The notes below the pieces were generated by a model. That model had not been told where the DNA came from and searched no databases. It saw only the letters and a program-made list of their open reading frames with translations. Position numbers and translations under genes: made by a program. DNA of 64,000 nt. Origin: Pseudomonas oligotrophica. GTDB taxonomy: Bacteria > Pseudomonadota > Gammaproteobacteria > Pseudomonadales > Pseudomonadaceae. This document shows, piece after piece, positions 63,944 through 64,000 of the stretch (position 1 is its first letter; each line of letters starts with the position of its first letter). The DNA is taken from NCBI RefSeq assembly GCF_021726475.1, contig NZ_JAKJRU010000004.1:248001-312000 (forward strand), written 5' to 3'.

Positions 63944-64000
63944 ACCTGCCTATCGCATCGATAGCGGAAATTGCCGGCGCCCGACACTCCAGTTCGCCAG

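Overview
The window reads as chromosomal DNA of a gamma-proteobacterium of the Pseudomonas / Stutzerimonas (P. stutzeri) type. The core part (about 28.2-64 kb) is GC-rich and carries Pseudomonas-style loci: mucD, mexS-mexT-mexEF-oprN in the P. aeruginosa gene order, muxABC-opmB, and a PedF-type cytochrome c550 cluster. The first 27-28 kb is an accessory island, visibly more AT-rich from about 2.2 to 9.9 kb. All identifications come from reading sequence motifs; no database search was possible.

Island (about 0.4-27.9 kb). It opens with an operon of three different tyrosine recombinases plus a small coiled-coil protein (605-5911). This resembles Tn554-type tnpABC or the gamma-mobile-trio (GmtY/Z/X) modules, which are known to move defence cargo. 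Next come two overlapping genes of unknown function facing a divergent XRE-type regulator (5962-7254), a NERD-domain helicase (7434-9938), an OLD-family ATPase/TOPRIM nuclease paired with a UvrD-like helicase (Gabija-like, 9998-14031), an uncharacterised 360-aa protein (14347-15429), and a complete five-gene operon that I read as type I Druantia, druABCDE (27024 back to 15664). A broken IS3-type transposase fragment and about 1.2 kb without genes separate druantia from the core. Several layers of nucleic-acid-directed anti-phage defence are thus stacked behind one recombination module.

Core, left part (28.2-40.5 kb). mucD (periplasmic serine protease) ends in a strong terminator. An FNR/Anr-type oxygen-sensing regulator follows, then the convergent formate dehydrogenase-N operon fdnGHI-fdhE. 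fdnG is read through an in-frame UGA as selenocysteine, so it appears as two open frames. A REP-type inverted pair and a 7-bp tandem repeat lie upstream of fdnG. Then come ku with a free-standing LigD-type polymerase (end joining), an SDR oxidoreductase, and mexS.

Core, right part (40.8-64 kb). mexT is divergent from mexS and precedes mexE-mexF-oprN; a partial nod-box-like MexT site lies before mexE. An orphan TRAP-type solute-binding protein follows. The muxABC-opmB operon encodes a second RND pump with two inner-membrane subunits. After it come a MurJ/MviN-like flippase, a four-gene cluster (pedF cytochrome c550, periplasmic binding protein, SoxYZ-like carrier, zinc metallohydrolase) of the kind that accompanies PQQ-dependent alcohol dehydrogenases, and an RNase D-like exonuclease. 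The dehydrogenase itself is not in the window.
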